The notes under the pieces were generated by a model. That model ran no database searches and had not been told where the DNA came from. It saw nothing but the letters and a program-made list of their open reading frames with translations. A program made the translations under genes and the position numbers. From Diploscapter coronatus (Eukaryota; Nematoda; Chromadorea; Rhabditida; Rhabditidae): 64,000 bases of DNA. Shown here piece by piece: positions 37,601 to 49,427 of this stretch; the first letter of the stretch is position 1, and each line of letters begins with the position of its first letter. The stretch is taken from contig OZ038422.1 in assembly GCA_964036155.1 (NCBI GenBank), positions 29,473,201-29,537,200 of the forward strand, read 5' to 3'.

Positions 37601-39644
37601 ACTTTAGAAAAAAAGACAGACTTTTCCAATATTTTTCCAGGTTCGTCTTTCGTGGTTGAAAAGAAAAATATTCAGAAAGATGATATTTTCAGACGATTTT
37701 CAATAGAGGATGTTTGAAAGTCCAGTCTCAACTCGTTTTCAATAGAAAATATATTGTCGATGAAGGAGCGAAGAAAATAGAGAAAATCGTCAAATGAACA
37801 ATTGCGTCTGTGCGCCCATTTTGAGGCTCAAAAGATGGAGAGGGAGAAACGCGTCCTTTTTTACTTTACTCCAAGTGATCGTTCATCGACAACGGTTAAT
37901 TTCGAATTCCGACCTTATTAACGATTGGCGGCAGCTCCCCTTCTTTCTCCTTGCCCTCGAGCATATCCTCGTACCACTTGACATTCCCCTTCGCTCTCGG
38001 GTGATTTGGTGCGATTTTTGCGAGTTTCTTGGTCATCGCCAATGCTCGTCGGATGTTGCCCTGCTGATAGAGCGCGTAGGCCAGGTATTCGAGGATTTCT
38101 TCCTCCTCAATCGTTCGGGGGTTTTCGTTTTCGAGCTAGAAATTGGAACAATCTTATATATATATATTTCAAATTAATTAGCAAATCCATAAAGAAAGAG
38201 AATAATTTCGATGATAAGTAAGCAATTGAAATTTTATCAATACCTTATTTAGAGCGACCTGCATCCACGTCAGAGTGTGATAGTAATCCTTCTGGTTATA
38301 AGCAGCTCGACCAACCTACAGAACGTTGAATTTCAATTATTTCCGAAGAAGAAACCAAGGAAACCTCAAAAGTATCGTGTGCAGTCAACTTGTGTCCGAC
38401 TTTCTTTCCGAGGATGATACCGTTCGACAAATCGTACGAGTCCAATTTATATGTGTCTTGAAGACGAAGCAGAGCGGTGGCAGCGCCGCTCAGATCTTCT
38501 TCACCGGGGAATTTTACCTATATTTTGAGAGTTTATGATTCAACATCTGAATGAATTTAAAAATAGGCTCTTTTTATTAGAAATTCATGTTCAACAATGT
38601 ATCACTACTCTCGCCCAGTGGGTTGAAAATTTCAGAGCCTTTTTTTTAAGGAAATAAACCCCTACTTTGCTCTCGATCCGTCGGTCAGTGATGCTCTTGA
38701 TGAACTTTTCAGCACGATTGTCACGCATCATAGCTTCAACCTTCAAAACTCTTGGTCAACTTTGATTCTTCCAGAAAAAGTACTTGTCTCCATTCTGAGG
38801 TCAACCGTTTGATCAATAGATAGGCATTTATGGGATTAGTGACAAATTCGGGACCAACGCCATCTGCGTGAGCGTTTCGGCTGACGTATTCTTCCGCGTA
38901 TCTAAAGACTTTTTAATTTTCAGATATTTTATGCTGTATCAGAAACATTTTTCCCATGCTTTATCATTTGATATTCGGATTTCAAAAAGTTGCTCGCTCT
39001 TTGCACTTTATGATAACCAGTTTAATCTTGAAGGGTCTGATAATTCTTCGATCTCATTTCCGGGATCATCATTCACACTTGTCCGACCCGATGGCTCTCT
39101 CAAGAAATATCGCATATTTCATTACAGCTTTGGAGCTGATAGTGTACTCTCGAAAAATACGCGTAGTAGATTTATGGCGTAATGAGACAATGTGTTTAAA
39201 GTCGCATATAAATTGGATGAGATATTCGAAATGTTCCATAGAGACTTGATAACACATCCCAAAGAAATGGAAATATTTGAGTATCGATTATCATTCTCAT
39301 TCTAAAACTAAATAGAAGCCAAGGCGAATGTAATATAAGATGACCGTAACACTTATCACTAGAATTATATGGAAAATAAGTAAATTGGTCAAAATATGCT
39401 ATTTTACGGGGGGAATTTTTTTTAGATAGTATCTTTGCTTTATGATTCAATCATCAACGAATCACCTTTTCAACTGCTCTAACCGTCCCTGTTCTTCTTC
39501 AATGTAGGCATCAATAACGCTGGTCACATCCTTTTCCGACCCGAGCATATGCTGCATGTCCGCAATTGCGGTGAATAAGTCCGCATTCGTACAGGAACAC
39601 AGCGATAAGAATACTATACTTGTTCGTAGAAATATTCGAGTCAT
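34602..39644 (-). CDS. Collagen prolyl 4-hydroxylase alpha subunit
   Basis: ER-lumen Fe(II)/2-oxoglutarate dioxygenase that hydroxylates prolines of cuticle collagens, of the DPY-18/PHY-1/PHY-2 type. Exons (minus): 39466-39644, 38784-38901, 38666-38740, 38365-38517, 38244-38315, 37914-38135, 37430-37540, 36770-36901, then 36653-36720 or 36252-36322, 35957-36056, 35889-35910, 35444-35475, then 35300-35359 or 35197-35262, 34762-34926, 34602-34718. With the 71- and 66-nt alternatives it encodes 544 residues. Signal peptide about 1-21, then the N-terminal dimerisation helices and a TPR-like peptide-binding domain (EYLAYALYQQGNIRRALAMT). The catalytic domain has HYDPHFDF (iron ligands His, Asp), RHAACPVL (distal His) and GVKWVSNKW (2-oxoglutarate Lys), all intact. 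A TTTGTAG acceptor abuts the ATG. Which of the nematode paralogues it matches was not decided. Confidence 0.94.
35197..35359 (-). other. Second alternative exon pair 13a/13b in the hydroxylase gene
   Basis: Exon 13a (35300-35359, 60 nt) reads RKVNEPYGKNGNRVATVLLY; exon 13b (35197-35262, 66 nt) reads KEEVNAFKKLATGNRIATVL plus FY. Both are phase 0 at each end and have proper splice sites. 13b is the version expected from known family members. The intron between them is only 37 nt, which would be short for splicing 13a to 13b. Confidence 0.75.
35601..35804. repeat. Imperfect inverted repeat in hydroxylase intron 11
   Basis: Arms at 35601-35658 and 35745-35804, about 60 bp each with several mismatches. 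The left arm begins GGCGAGACGGAATTCC and the right arm is its near complement. The spacer is about 85 bp. It is predicted to form a long hairpin in the pre-mRNA, between the 22-nt exon 11 and the 32-nt exon 12. It may be a MITE; no target duplication was recognised. Confidence 0.7.
36252..36720 (-). other. Mutually exclusive exon pair 9a/9b in the hydroxylase gene
   Basis: Two alternative versions of the same protein segment. Exon 9a (36653-36720, 68 nt) reads LERATVKAEDGSLVTVSYRI; exon 9b (36252-36322, 71 nt) reads LKRATVQNAFTGELETASYR. Both have good AG acceptors and GT donors, begin in phase 0 and end in phase 2, so either joins exon 10 (SAWLKG) in frame. Using both (139 nt) or neither shifts the frame. 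Vertebrate P4HA genes have mutually exclusive exons in this same segment. Confidence 0.85.
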
Positions 39645-42600
39645 CTACAAATTATAGCATTGAAACAAAAATCTCCAGCTTAGAATATCCACGAGTGAAT
39701 ATAAAGCTTTTGTATGAATTAATGAAGGGAATTGCTAAAGAATTAAAATATATATATGAAAGGATTAGAAATTTCGTATAATAAAAGGACATTTAAATGC
39801 AAGTCTGAACAAATTTATTTAGAAAATCGATTTACGAAACTAAATACCGATCTTCAAATAAATAAACAGAACTAGTTTTGTCCATTGAATTTCAAATTTA
39901 AGAATCACATTCACTTATTCGCTTGGAGTTCACGATTTTGACCTTCGTGGCCAGCAGCGAACTTCTAAACAAATGTGCGATTGTGAGAGAAGAAGTGAAA
40001 AGAGCGAAAGAAAAGAAAAACGAAGGGATAAATATAACAGAGCAAGAAACATCGAGAATATTGAGAAATTACGCAAGACAATTGGAAAGAAATTAGACAA
40101 ATTGGATATTTATTGGGTGGCACATTTGAAAAAAAAATCCTAGAAGATTAGGGTTCCATTTATCAAGCATCCTAAGGCATTCACATAAAATTTTCGAGAA
40201 GTTAGGCTTATTTTTGAAAACAATCGGGCTTTTCTGCTCAAAGAATTACTCGACATCAAACCCCATTAATAAATGGAAGGATAAAAAGAAAAATAATCTA
40301 GATAGTTTTAGATTTAATGAGACTATGAAGTATAGAATGGAAGTGAACGACTCTTCTTTCCCTCTCGCTTCATTCCCATTCTTATTTTCATTTTCATTCG
40401 CCTTTCCTTCAGGCCGATTGAAATCGATCACTTCGCATTGCGAACAGAAATTGAAGCAGAAACTAGCCAACAGCTATTCGATGAAGGTTTTAGTTAGTGG
40501 AATGAGTGGAGGGAATGAGAAAGAAGAAAAATGTGATTTATGATAGGTCTAATATTTGATATCATATATCGGACAAGTAAAGTTATAAGATTGCGAAAAA
40601 AGTTTCGGGCTTTGGATAAAATGCTAATATGATTGCAGAAGCGATTATTTGGGGTAAGTTTAAAATGGTAGAAAGCAAGAGCCATGATGATTGTCGAGAA
40701 AACCAAGATAGGATATCTTCCTATAAATACCAGAATCTAGAAGATTGCGAAACACCCTAGACGACGTCGCGTTCAAACCGACTGTAAGAATATTTTGAAT
40801 GCAACGTTGCGTTAGATTCTTCGATGCAAGAAAAGGCAGAAAGCGTGGCCTTTCTCGACATTTTTCAGTGTAACCTTCAATCAAAACACTCGACTAGATT
40901 CACGAAAAAAGGAGAGAAATAAAAATTGGTGGGAAATAACGCACAAAACCGACTACTCTTTCGAACGTCATTAACCTTTCTAGCGATTTTGTAAAAATTT
41001 AGCATTTCTTAGAGATTTAGGGAACATATGACTAAAAATGAACGGGAGTAATAAGATTTTGTGCAACTTCAGTAAAACAACAACAAATGAACAAATGTGC
41101 TTTTACTGAAATTCGATAGTCCTGCAACAGCCGAAAAATAAAGTTTTTTTTTCACAAATCAGTAAAGTGTGAAAAACTACTAAAATCACACTAAAGCCTT
41201 GGAATATCGAAACAGAAATAGATCCAATAGAATTGAATAAGAAAAGCCTAAGAAATAGCGTGGAAAACATGAAATTAGAGAAACAGAAGGCATTCTAGAA
41301 CCGGTCACTGGCTGCAGCAGGGGTCGTGCGTCTGTTTTCTATCGTTGGATAAACGCTAAACCCGAAATTGCCATTTCTCAGCTAACGATGGAGAATAGGC
41401 AAGAAAAAACGGATTAGATATTTTAGATCTATCTTCCAATTGTGAAGGATAAATGGTGAAAAACTTCTTCGAATATTCAGAGAAGGATTGCCTGTATTTC
41501 GGGAAAATGCGCGATTGGTCACCAATAGCACGTAAGACGAGTGTTTGAGCGTCTAGGATAAGATCGAACTTGTAGAATAAATCAATAGAAAAGATAGGCT
41601 AATAAATGGCTCAATAAAATGGTCAAGTTAGTTGAAAATTTTAAATTGTTATACCATGCCATGCAAATAGAGGCATAAATCTTAAACTAAAGTGAGACTT
41701 AACTTTCCCTTTAGTCGGTTGATATGGTATTCAATTACTTTGCCAACTAAAATGGCGACAGAAAAATACGATTTTTGTTAGAATGATTTGGCTAATTTTT
41801 CTAAAACAATAGATCTGGATAAATCGATAATGAAGAGGTAAAATTGGCCGTACGCTGCTGGGAAAGTAGGTTGTCTGTCGAGAAATAAGACATAAGGTCT
41901 GGACAGGCGAAGGGGACATATTGCGTGAATAGACCTGTAAATGCTGAAAGAAAAAGAACGAGAAGAATAATAAGCAGAAATAGGATTTCCTGACCATTGT
42001 TTGAATTCTAATACTCACACTACCTTCATGGAAAAATTCTAACTATATGCATAATGAATAGCAATGTGAAAATTACAAAAGAAAAACACACAAACACTAA
42101 TAACGTAGTTACCTACAAAATAGCTACGGGTAAGCAATGATAGGGGTATTAATTTATTTCTTCTTCAGTATTATTTCATTCGTTGCTACTTTTTCAAGCA
42201 ACTCAATGAATCATGTAAAGAGCAATCTGCTTATGATACAGCGTAGGATATATGATGAGTTCGACTTAAAATGGCCCTAGTTTACGAATAAATCTTGCTA
42301 TTTCTCCCAAATAATGCTAGTTTTAGTCGTCATTGTGTTGAAGAGAAAGCCACAAGTATCAAGAAAAAAGTTATTCCGGTTCCGTTCGAAATTCAAGTAC
42401 ACTTGGAGAAAGTCGAATGAGAGAAAAATGACGAAAAATGATTCATGATCCATATGGATGGTGATTCTTGAAGGTATAAATATTTGGATGAAACAAAAAT
42501 TCAAGGTTACTTTAAAATTAACTTTTAGGCGAATGAAGGATCAGACCTGTATTTTCATCAGCTTAATCAAGCATGGAATAAACCTCGTAAACCTATTCGC

Positions 42601-42940
42601 AGATTTTTGAGTTCAAAAAACGAATAATAAAGTTTTCAACTTGCATATTTAATGTCACTTTCAAATGTAATCGAATGAAACCTTGGTCGTTCGTTGTGAA
42701 AATTGACTAATAATTTCAAAGAATTACCTACGTTCGAAATGCTAGGGAATATCGATAATTATATTCTTAAAACTTGCGAGCATCATCTTTAATTGATATT
42801 CAAAAATTCCTTCGCAAAATGAGAATTCGATAATAGTCATTATCTTAAATCTTAGAGAAAATGATATATTTCGATGTTGTTTGTCGAATTGAAGCATAGA
42901 TTAGGATCAGTTCGCTATTCTAATTCACGTAAACCTGTCT
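39645..42940. other. Intergenic, hydroxylase 5' flank to receptor array
   Basis: About 3.3 kb with no supported gene. Short open frames occur (e.g. complement 41731-42018) but lack motifs, splice structure or partners. It should hold the hydroxylase promoter on its left and the promoter of the first array gene on its right. Decayed receptor sequence was looked for and not recognised. Confidence 0.45.
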
Positions 42941-44348
42941 ATGATACTCTTTGGAGCTGTTTTCGATATTTGGCATATTATCGAAATTATTCTGCACATT
43001 TTATTATTTTGTGCTTCACTATTACTATTCGTTCTATTATTAAAGACTCAGACATTTGAGTTTAATATCAGGGTAGGTTTCTAGAAATTCAAAAGTCTGC
43101 CTTTCTGAACAAAAACGTTACTTAATTAGCAATTATCAAAAGGGCAGACTTTCAGAATGGTAGATCTTCAAAGGTCTTTCCCAATTTTAGTTTGATTTCT
43201 GCATAAATATGAATTTTCTAAATTTAGACGATTTTATTAAGTTCATCGCTTTCATCATTGCTCTACATATTTTTAATTTCAATGCGAATGATCATTATCA
43301 TATTTCGACCAATGAAAATTGTGAAATTCATCATTGACTCTATACATCCTAATGTCAATGAAACAGAATCAGCCCGAATATGGAACGAATACTATTATCA
43401 GTTAATATCGATAGAACAAACTATCCTAGTCAGTTTATTATGGCATATTTTCCCTATATCTCTAGAAAGAGCCCTATTACTCTACAAATCATACAAAAAC
43501 GAGAAATGTCCTATTTTTATCGTGATAATTTTGGTTATTACGGCATGTCTTTGAAAAAAAACATTAGAAAATATAGGGCTTTAGTATTTCTTCGCGATAA
43601 AGTCAGTATGGTTGAATAATCTATCAGAATTTGGAATGGTTATGATGTGCATAAATTGTTTCATATGGTTCGGGATACCAATTGTGAACAAGTCTAGATC
43701 TGTAACTATTCGTTATTTTTAATTTAGGTATTTATTATCGTAATTATCGCAAGTCATTTCAAATACAATCAGTTGCGAAATGATAGTGGAAATTATGAGA
43801 ACTCTGTTAATGCTAGACTGAATTATCGACAAGAACGTCTAGTCTATTTTTCTTCGATCATTTTATTGGTCATGTACATGTTTATGATAGCAGGTCACTT
43901 TCTGAGCCAGAATCAATTAGGATATGGCTTATTTTTCGATACGATGACTCAAATTTCGTAAGAGTTTTTGGGTTCGAGATTTGTTTTTATTTAAGGACTT
44001 TAGAGCAAAATTTTTCTTTATCTTACTATCAGCTGAAATTTTATTCTACTTGGCTTTGATAGTAGGAGAAGATACTGAAATTCGAAGAAAGGTGTTGAAA
44101 ATGATATCTATAAAATCCAAAGGTCAAATCAATGTGATGCCGCTCGAAAGACCTCAACCTCCAAAAATGATCACCACTATCGAAGGAAGAAGAATAAGAA
44201 CTACTCATGATTTTACGGTATTTCTATCGCTTTTTTTTTTTTTTTTTTTTTAAACTCTGACGTAAAATTTAAGGAGAACGAGGAAATGGATACTTATTTC
44301 AATGCACTCAATGCAGCGTGGAATGTCGATTTTGACAGAAGATCTTAG
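42941..44348 (+). CDS. Divergent 7TM receptor, array member A
   Basis: First gene of the array, 354 residues. Exons: 42941-43072, 43228-43542, 43585-43683, 43728-43957, 44004-44217, 44274-44348. TM1 runs HILLFCASLLLFVLLL and ends in the family motif TQTFEFNIR. TM3 ends WHIFPISLERALLLYKSYKN, comparable in place to a DRY motif. The third loop has YENSVNARLNYRQERLVYF. After TM7: VGEDTEIRRKVLKM; tail: TTIEGRRIRTTHDF and ETYF-like DTYFNALNAAWN. The layout resembles Sre/Sra chemoreceptors (short first loop with an aromatic-N motif, ER after TM3) but the identity is low; the family name is left open. Intron 2 (43543-43584) starts with GC. The exact start ATG is uncertain. Confidence 0.8.
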
Positions 44349-44592
44349 GGTTCAAATTTACTTTTAATGTTCTCTGATTTATTTTAAGCAGAAAAACTAA
44401 TAACAAGAATAAAGAGCTGAAATTGCCATGTTAAGTATGTATGTCTTTCTGCTTCAACGCTATAATTTCGAGATGAGTTTCTTAGGCAACATATGTAAAA
44501 TTTCGACTCATGAACGTGTTAATGTTCGCTAGAAATTCTTAGGTAGATGTTCAAAAATCGATAATTTTAAATTCTAATAAACTTCACTAGTG

Positions 44593-45823
44593 ATGAATAA
44601 TTCTACTGATGAGTTTGAACAAATTCCTGACCTACTGATTATTCTGCCAAATATTCTATCATTTTTCCTGAGCCTACTTCTACTCGTGTTGCTGATCATA
44701 ACTGAAACTTTCGCATGGAATATTCGGGCTATTCTGATTAGTAGAATGATTCTAGATACTCAAGTCTGCTTTTCACAGTCCTTCCTGTCTTTTATTCCGA
44801 TACCAGATGATTCATACCTTATGATCTTTCTAAATTTTTATATTGCCTACATATCATACTGTTTACTGATTCATATAGTACCTATCTCGCTAGAACGAGC
44901 TTTGCTTATGTATGACTCTTATAAGGAGAGAAGGCACCCTAGTTTTGTTCGAACAGTCCTAGCCTTCACAGTAAAAATATCTTCAAAAGCATGCCAAAAT
45001 CGATGCAATTTTAGTACATATTTGGAATTCAAAGTATATTTGTGCTTAGTGATATGGAAGAGTTTACCAACGTATTGTTATTCAAACTTAGGCAAATTGT
45101 TATGTTCGGGATTCCAATAGTAAGATTTTGAATTTAGGATTAGAAAAAAGATCAAATTTAGCTTCAAATTACTGTTATCATAGCTAGTCAATATCAATAT
45201 AGGAGGCTCAGATACGACACCAAGAACTACGAAAATTCTGTCAATGTGAGAACAAAATCTTTATGAAACATTATTACATTTAGACTCGATTACATTATCG
45301 GCAAGAAAGACTAGTTTACATATCATCAATCTTTCTCATTATACCGATGATTCAAACGATCATATTTATCTTGGCTAAGGACCATTTGGATCAAAAGTAA
45401 TAATGGGGAAATTTAAATTTATGTCAATCATAAATCTTATCTCAATCAAAATTAAGTGACGAAATAACATTGTATGTCGATACCTATTGCGAACTATTCT
45501 TTCATCTGACTATGGTTTTTGGTGATGATACAGAAATAAGAAGACAAACCTTGAGGCTGATTCTATGCAAATGTGAGAGATTTTTATAATTCAATTATTT
45601 TCTTATTTCAGGGATCAAATCGAAAAATCGAGTTCCTTCTAAAAATTCTCCACCTCGAATCGTGAAAAGTATCGAAGGGCGAAAATTAAGGACTGTGCAC
45701 GACTTTAAGGCTAGTAAAATGAAGTTTTTAAACTTTTTTTTACTTTAGGCAGACGAAGCTCAAGAGACTTATTTCAAAGCTTTAAACTCAACTTGGAATG
45801 CCCAACTAACTAAAATCAATTAA
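44593..45823 (+). CDS. Divergent 7TM receptor, array member B
   Basis: Predicted 322 residues. Exons: 44593-44970, 45015-45119, 45162-45245, 45284-45396, 45457-45572, 45612-45709, 45749-45823. The intron that follows the WNIR motif in members A, F, H, I and K is absent: TM1 and TM2 (ETFAWNIRAILISR) lie in one exon. Other motifs: PISLERALLMYDSYKERRHP, NYENSVN, LHYRQERLVY, FGDDTEIRRQTLRLILC, KSIEGRKLRTVHDF. The shortest member; the loop between TM2 and TM3 is reduced. The last intron (45710-45748) starts with GC. The next gene upstream ends 244 nt away. Confidence 0.82.
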
Positions 45824-45871
45824 AGTATAAAAACACTCTTCTTAGTTCACAATCGTTGAGAAAGAAAACTT

Positions 45872-46260
45872 GTGATAGAGTTTTGTGATATGCAAATTAT
45901 TATGTTACGGGTGCCGAAGTTGAATAAAGCTATAATTTTGAAAACGAAGTTTGCAAAAGATTTTACATTGCATCTTGCTAAATTTGAAATTTTCATTCAG
46001 AAATTTGATCCAAAGCATCGATTAGTCAATAATGAATATAGAATTGATAACACTAATATTCGAAACAATCTATATAATAACACTACTAATATAAGAAGCA
46101 TAGAAGGTGAAAAATTGAGAACAACTCACGGTTTCAGGGTTTTAGCAATCACTATCGAAAGCTTATTACAAATTTAGGACAAAGAAGTGCAGGATACCTA
46201 TTCAATTAAGTAAACAAGGCATGGGATGCTGATCTATCGAATAAACATTTGAACTGATTT
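45872..46260 (+). pseudogene. C-terminal relic of an array receptor (C)
   Basis: Only the tail of a family member survives. IRSIEGEKLRTTHGFR is readable around 46090-46140, followed after an intron-like gap by DKEVQDTYSI. A stop (TAA) then interrupts, and the expected VNKAWDADLSN continues in another frame. Upstream sequence has no TM segments of the family. It may be what remains after a deletion or an unequal exchange between members B and D. Confidence 0.7.
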
Positions 46261-46433
46261 TCTAACTTCAATTACTTTCCAAAATAACACTATCAATACT
46301 ACAACAAGACAAACATTTGGTATGATAATTGCCATGTTATTATGTTCACCAAGGTATAGACGTATAATTACGAAGGTGAACTTCATATAAATTTACACCT
46401 GTTGACCTTAACACTATAAATTCAAATCTTTGA

Positions 46434-47832
46434 ATGTTAAAGAGTAGATTAGACAAAGAAATGCTAACCATACTGCAATTCTCTCTGAAACTATTAATTC
46501 TCGTTTTGCCTATGGTGATGGTATTTTGTATTTCCTCACTTCTATTTATCCTATTATTGAAAACAAAATCATTTTCCTGGAATATTCGAATAATCTTGAT
46601 TAGCGCTGCGATATCGTCTCAAATCTACTCCACGTTCATGGTGATTTATGTAATTTTTGGAATTATTATCCAAAATTCTAAAATTTCTTCCTGGATTATG
46701 CTGATTGTTGAGTTATTTATGTATTCGGTGTTTTGGCATACTTTACCAATATCATTAGAGAGGGCATTGCTAGTGTATAATTCGTATAACAACACGAGAC
46801 GTCCTGCATTTATATTTGGCATTCTGATTATTACAGTAAGAATTTAAATAGAATTAATAATTAAAATGCATTAATATTTTCAGTATATTATGGGATTAAG
46901 CATCATTTTTGTTGAATCACCTTTAGTAGCTTCCAGACAGGTGGTGATTTATTTTAGTGCGCTAAGTACTCTAATATTATACGGGTCCCCAATAGTAAGT
47001 ATCATCAGCAAACCTGTGTGAACTGATTTGAAAATGAATGCATTAATTTATTAGATTCTCGCTATAGTAATTATTTCGGGCAATTATAAATACAAAAAAT
47101 TAAGATATGATTTAGAAAACTATAGCAACTCAGTGAAAGTAAGTAGTAAAATAAATTCTATGATAACGTTATTTTTATGTTCGTCTTCAATATAGAGAGG
47201 AGCGTCTAATTCTTCGCGCATCATCATTTCTGAGTGTAATGAGCCTGTACCAGCTAACCATTATAATTGTCATAGCATTTGAAGTTACATGGCTTGTTGA
47301 AATAATGAAGTTAGCGATTAAAAATCCTGGATAGTTCGCTCAGTTTAAAGAATCTATTTGTACTCTCTTGCATTCGAACTGGATGAATTTTCCAAATGTC
47401 ATAATCAGTAAATCTATTTTTTTTAAAATACATAAACTTAGCCATGTCATATTGCACGTTCAATTACTTCTTGGAATTACATTTTTTTTGACGATTATAT
47501 TTGGGGATGATACAGAAATTCGAAGAAAAGCATTGCGATTTATTCTATGCAAAGGTAATTATATTTTTACAATGAAAGTTAAGACTTATTACAGAAATGA
47601 GATCAAATAAAAAAGTTTCACCATTAACCCTACCTCCATTAAGAACTATAAAGACGATAGAAGGTCGAAAATTGCGGACTGTTCACGATTTCAAGGTTTG
47701 CTCTTTCCACTTGAAATCAAGATATTTTGAATTTAGGGAAGTGAAGAGCAAGATGCCTATTTTGACGCCCTAAATAAAGCTTGGGATGTTGATCTAACGA
47801 AGATCAGAATTGATTTTTCAAATAATAAATAA
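46434..47832 (+). CDS. Divergent 7TM receptor, array member D
   Basis: Predicted 346 residues. Exons: 46434-46835, 46884-46994, 47055-47138, 47200-47333, 47442-47554, 47595-47695, 47737-47832. As in member B, the TM1 and TM2 exons are fused (KSFSWNIRIILIS). Motifs: WHTLPISLERALLVYNSYNN, KKLRYDLENYSNSV, FGDDTEIRRKALRFILCK, KTIEGRKLRTVHDFK, DAYFDALNKAWD. The exon 4 acceptor is odd: the usual AG before RLNYR is missing, and the nearest in-frame AG (47198-47199) removes about six residues before ERLI. With that choice the whole model is open. It could equally be a splice-defective allele on the way to decay. Confidence 0.72.
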
Positions 47833-48408
47833 TCTTTAATTTCTCGTTTTAACTAAATGATCATAAATGATCGGTTTAAAGTGCAGACAAGGAAACAGCG
47901 AAATACAGATAATTGCCATGAAACGATATTTTAAGGAAAAAAACATTTAAACTGTTTTATTATTAGAACTTTTCACCAAGATATAACACGACGCAAAAAT
48001 AATTGCTATGATAAAGCATGACAAGATAAAACTTTAGTCTTGTGGTTTTGCAGGTGGCTTAGAAAATATTAATTATAGCGAACATAGCGGAGTCAACACA
48101 ATTTTATCTATATTGATTCTTAAAGCGCATAACATAATGCTTTCGCACATGTGACATTTAGGGTACTGTCGACTTCGCCGTCACCATGACTACTCACATA
48201 GATGGGAGGGGTACAGACATTGCACTATCAACACCAATTACATAGTTCTAGTTTCATTCGGCGTTCTTATAAAGACAATAAATATAGGACTACTCTTATC
48301 AGGAGAGAGCCACTTTTATACTAAACGGCTAATTGATAGAGTGGCTACATTAAAGAGAGGTGTCTTACAGTGTTAACCGATTAGCTATATTCAGTCAACT
48401 AACTTAAA
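47833..48408. other. Spacer between members D and E
   Basis: About 575 bp of AT-rich sequence. No family motif, coding signal or element end was recognised. It should include the 3' end of D. Confidence 0.4.
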
Positions 48409-48912
48409 ATGAATAAAGATTACATTTATGAAAATCCAGAAACTGGAGAAATAGTTCTTAACTTTGAAGATTTGCCTAGATTGTTCAAAGTAATCAAGCA
48501 ATCGTTCCTAATTAATATCTGTCAAGGGTTACTATTCTTTAGTTCATTGTTGCCACTTATTTAGTTATTTATAACGCAAACATTTGCTTGGAATATTAGA
48601 GTATGTTACACATTTTTCAAACATTGTTAAGCATCGTTACTTCATATTTCAGGTCATATTAAAGAGCTCAGCATTTTCTAGCTTCATGTTCTGCTTCATG
48701 GTATACTTTTCTGAAATAGTTAAGGGTAAATTTGCGAAATCACTCTTTTACAACATCATTGAATATGCGTTATTCCGCAATGGTATCATTTCACAAATTA
48801 AAAAATAATGGAGATAACTCGAGTATTATGGCATACCGTACCAATATCATTAGAGCGTGTATCATTGTTGCATGATTCATACAGAAACAAAACATTTATT
48901 TCGACCAGTTGA
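48409..48912 (+). pseudogene. Truncated array receptor E
   Basis: The first exon starts MNKDYIYENPETGEIVLNFE and reads into TM1, which is broken by TAG at about 48562 just before the family motif TQTFAWNIR. Exon 2 (from about 48653) gives VILKSSAFSSFMFC, then loses frame in an A-run near 48805. The frame then resumes as WHTVPISLERVSLLHDSYRN up to about 48895. Everything after TM3 is absent before member F begins. Nonsense, frameshift and truncation together make it a pseudogene. Confidence 0.85.
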
Positions 48913-49427
48913 CGAATTCTTGAAATGTGAAATTCGATGAACAAGGAGCCAAAGCAAGAGGCTTAAAGTCTAAAAAATGAACCTGTGATCTATAATTTCA
49001 TTTCATTAGAATTCCTGAATAGTTTATGAGAGTTCAAGAGCTTTTTGTAAGCATCATCGTAAATTTTCAATTTCATGCGCGAGACTTTCCGTGTAAGAAT
49101 TATAAAAAAAATCATTAACATTAGATCTTTATGTTTTCTGCAGAATATAAATCAAATGTACAAAAATACGGAAATAATGAGGTTACCTTGGACGCAATTT
49201 CTTAACTTCGACATCTGCTTGTGAATTTCGCTAATTGTATTCTGAAGTTCATAGAAAATAAAGTTCGTCTGGCGTTCACTCCGTATGTCACTACATCGAT
49301 TAGTCTAGAAGTAGTTCGAGAATTTGTTCTAACTTGTACTTCTAAAGTGAATGGGCTGATATCTTTTCTCGTTAGATTTTTGTGAAAAGTCTCTAATTTT
49401 CTCTATCCGCTTCAAAACTTTATCGAA
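48913..49427. other. Spacer between E and F
   Basis: About 515 bp. Neither the missing 3' half of pseudogene E nor any other gene is recognisable here. It should contain the promoter of member F. Confidence 0.4.

Noticed and set aside
41731..42018. 95-codon minus-strand frame with a hydrophobic stretch
   Set aside because: Low-complexity F/S/I-rich sequence with no motif, partner exon or splice context.
47300..47345. Apparent stop codon at the end of exon 4 in receptor D
   Set aside because: A donor one codon earlier (GGA TA|GTTCGC), joined to the acceptor at 47440-47441, keeps phase 2 as in all other members and avoids the stop.
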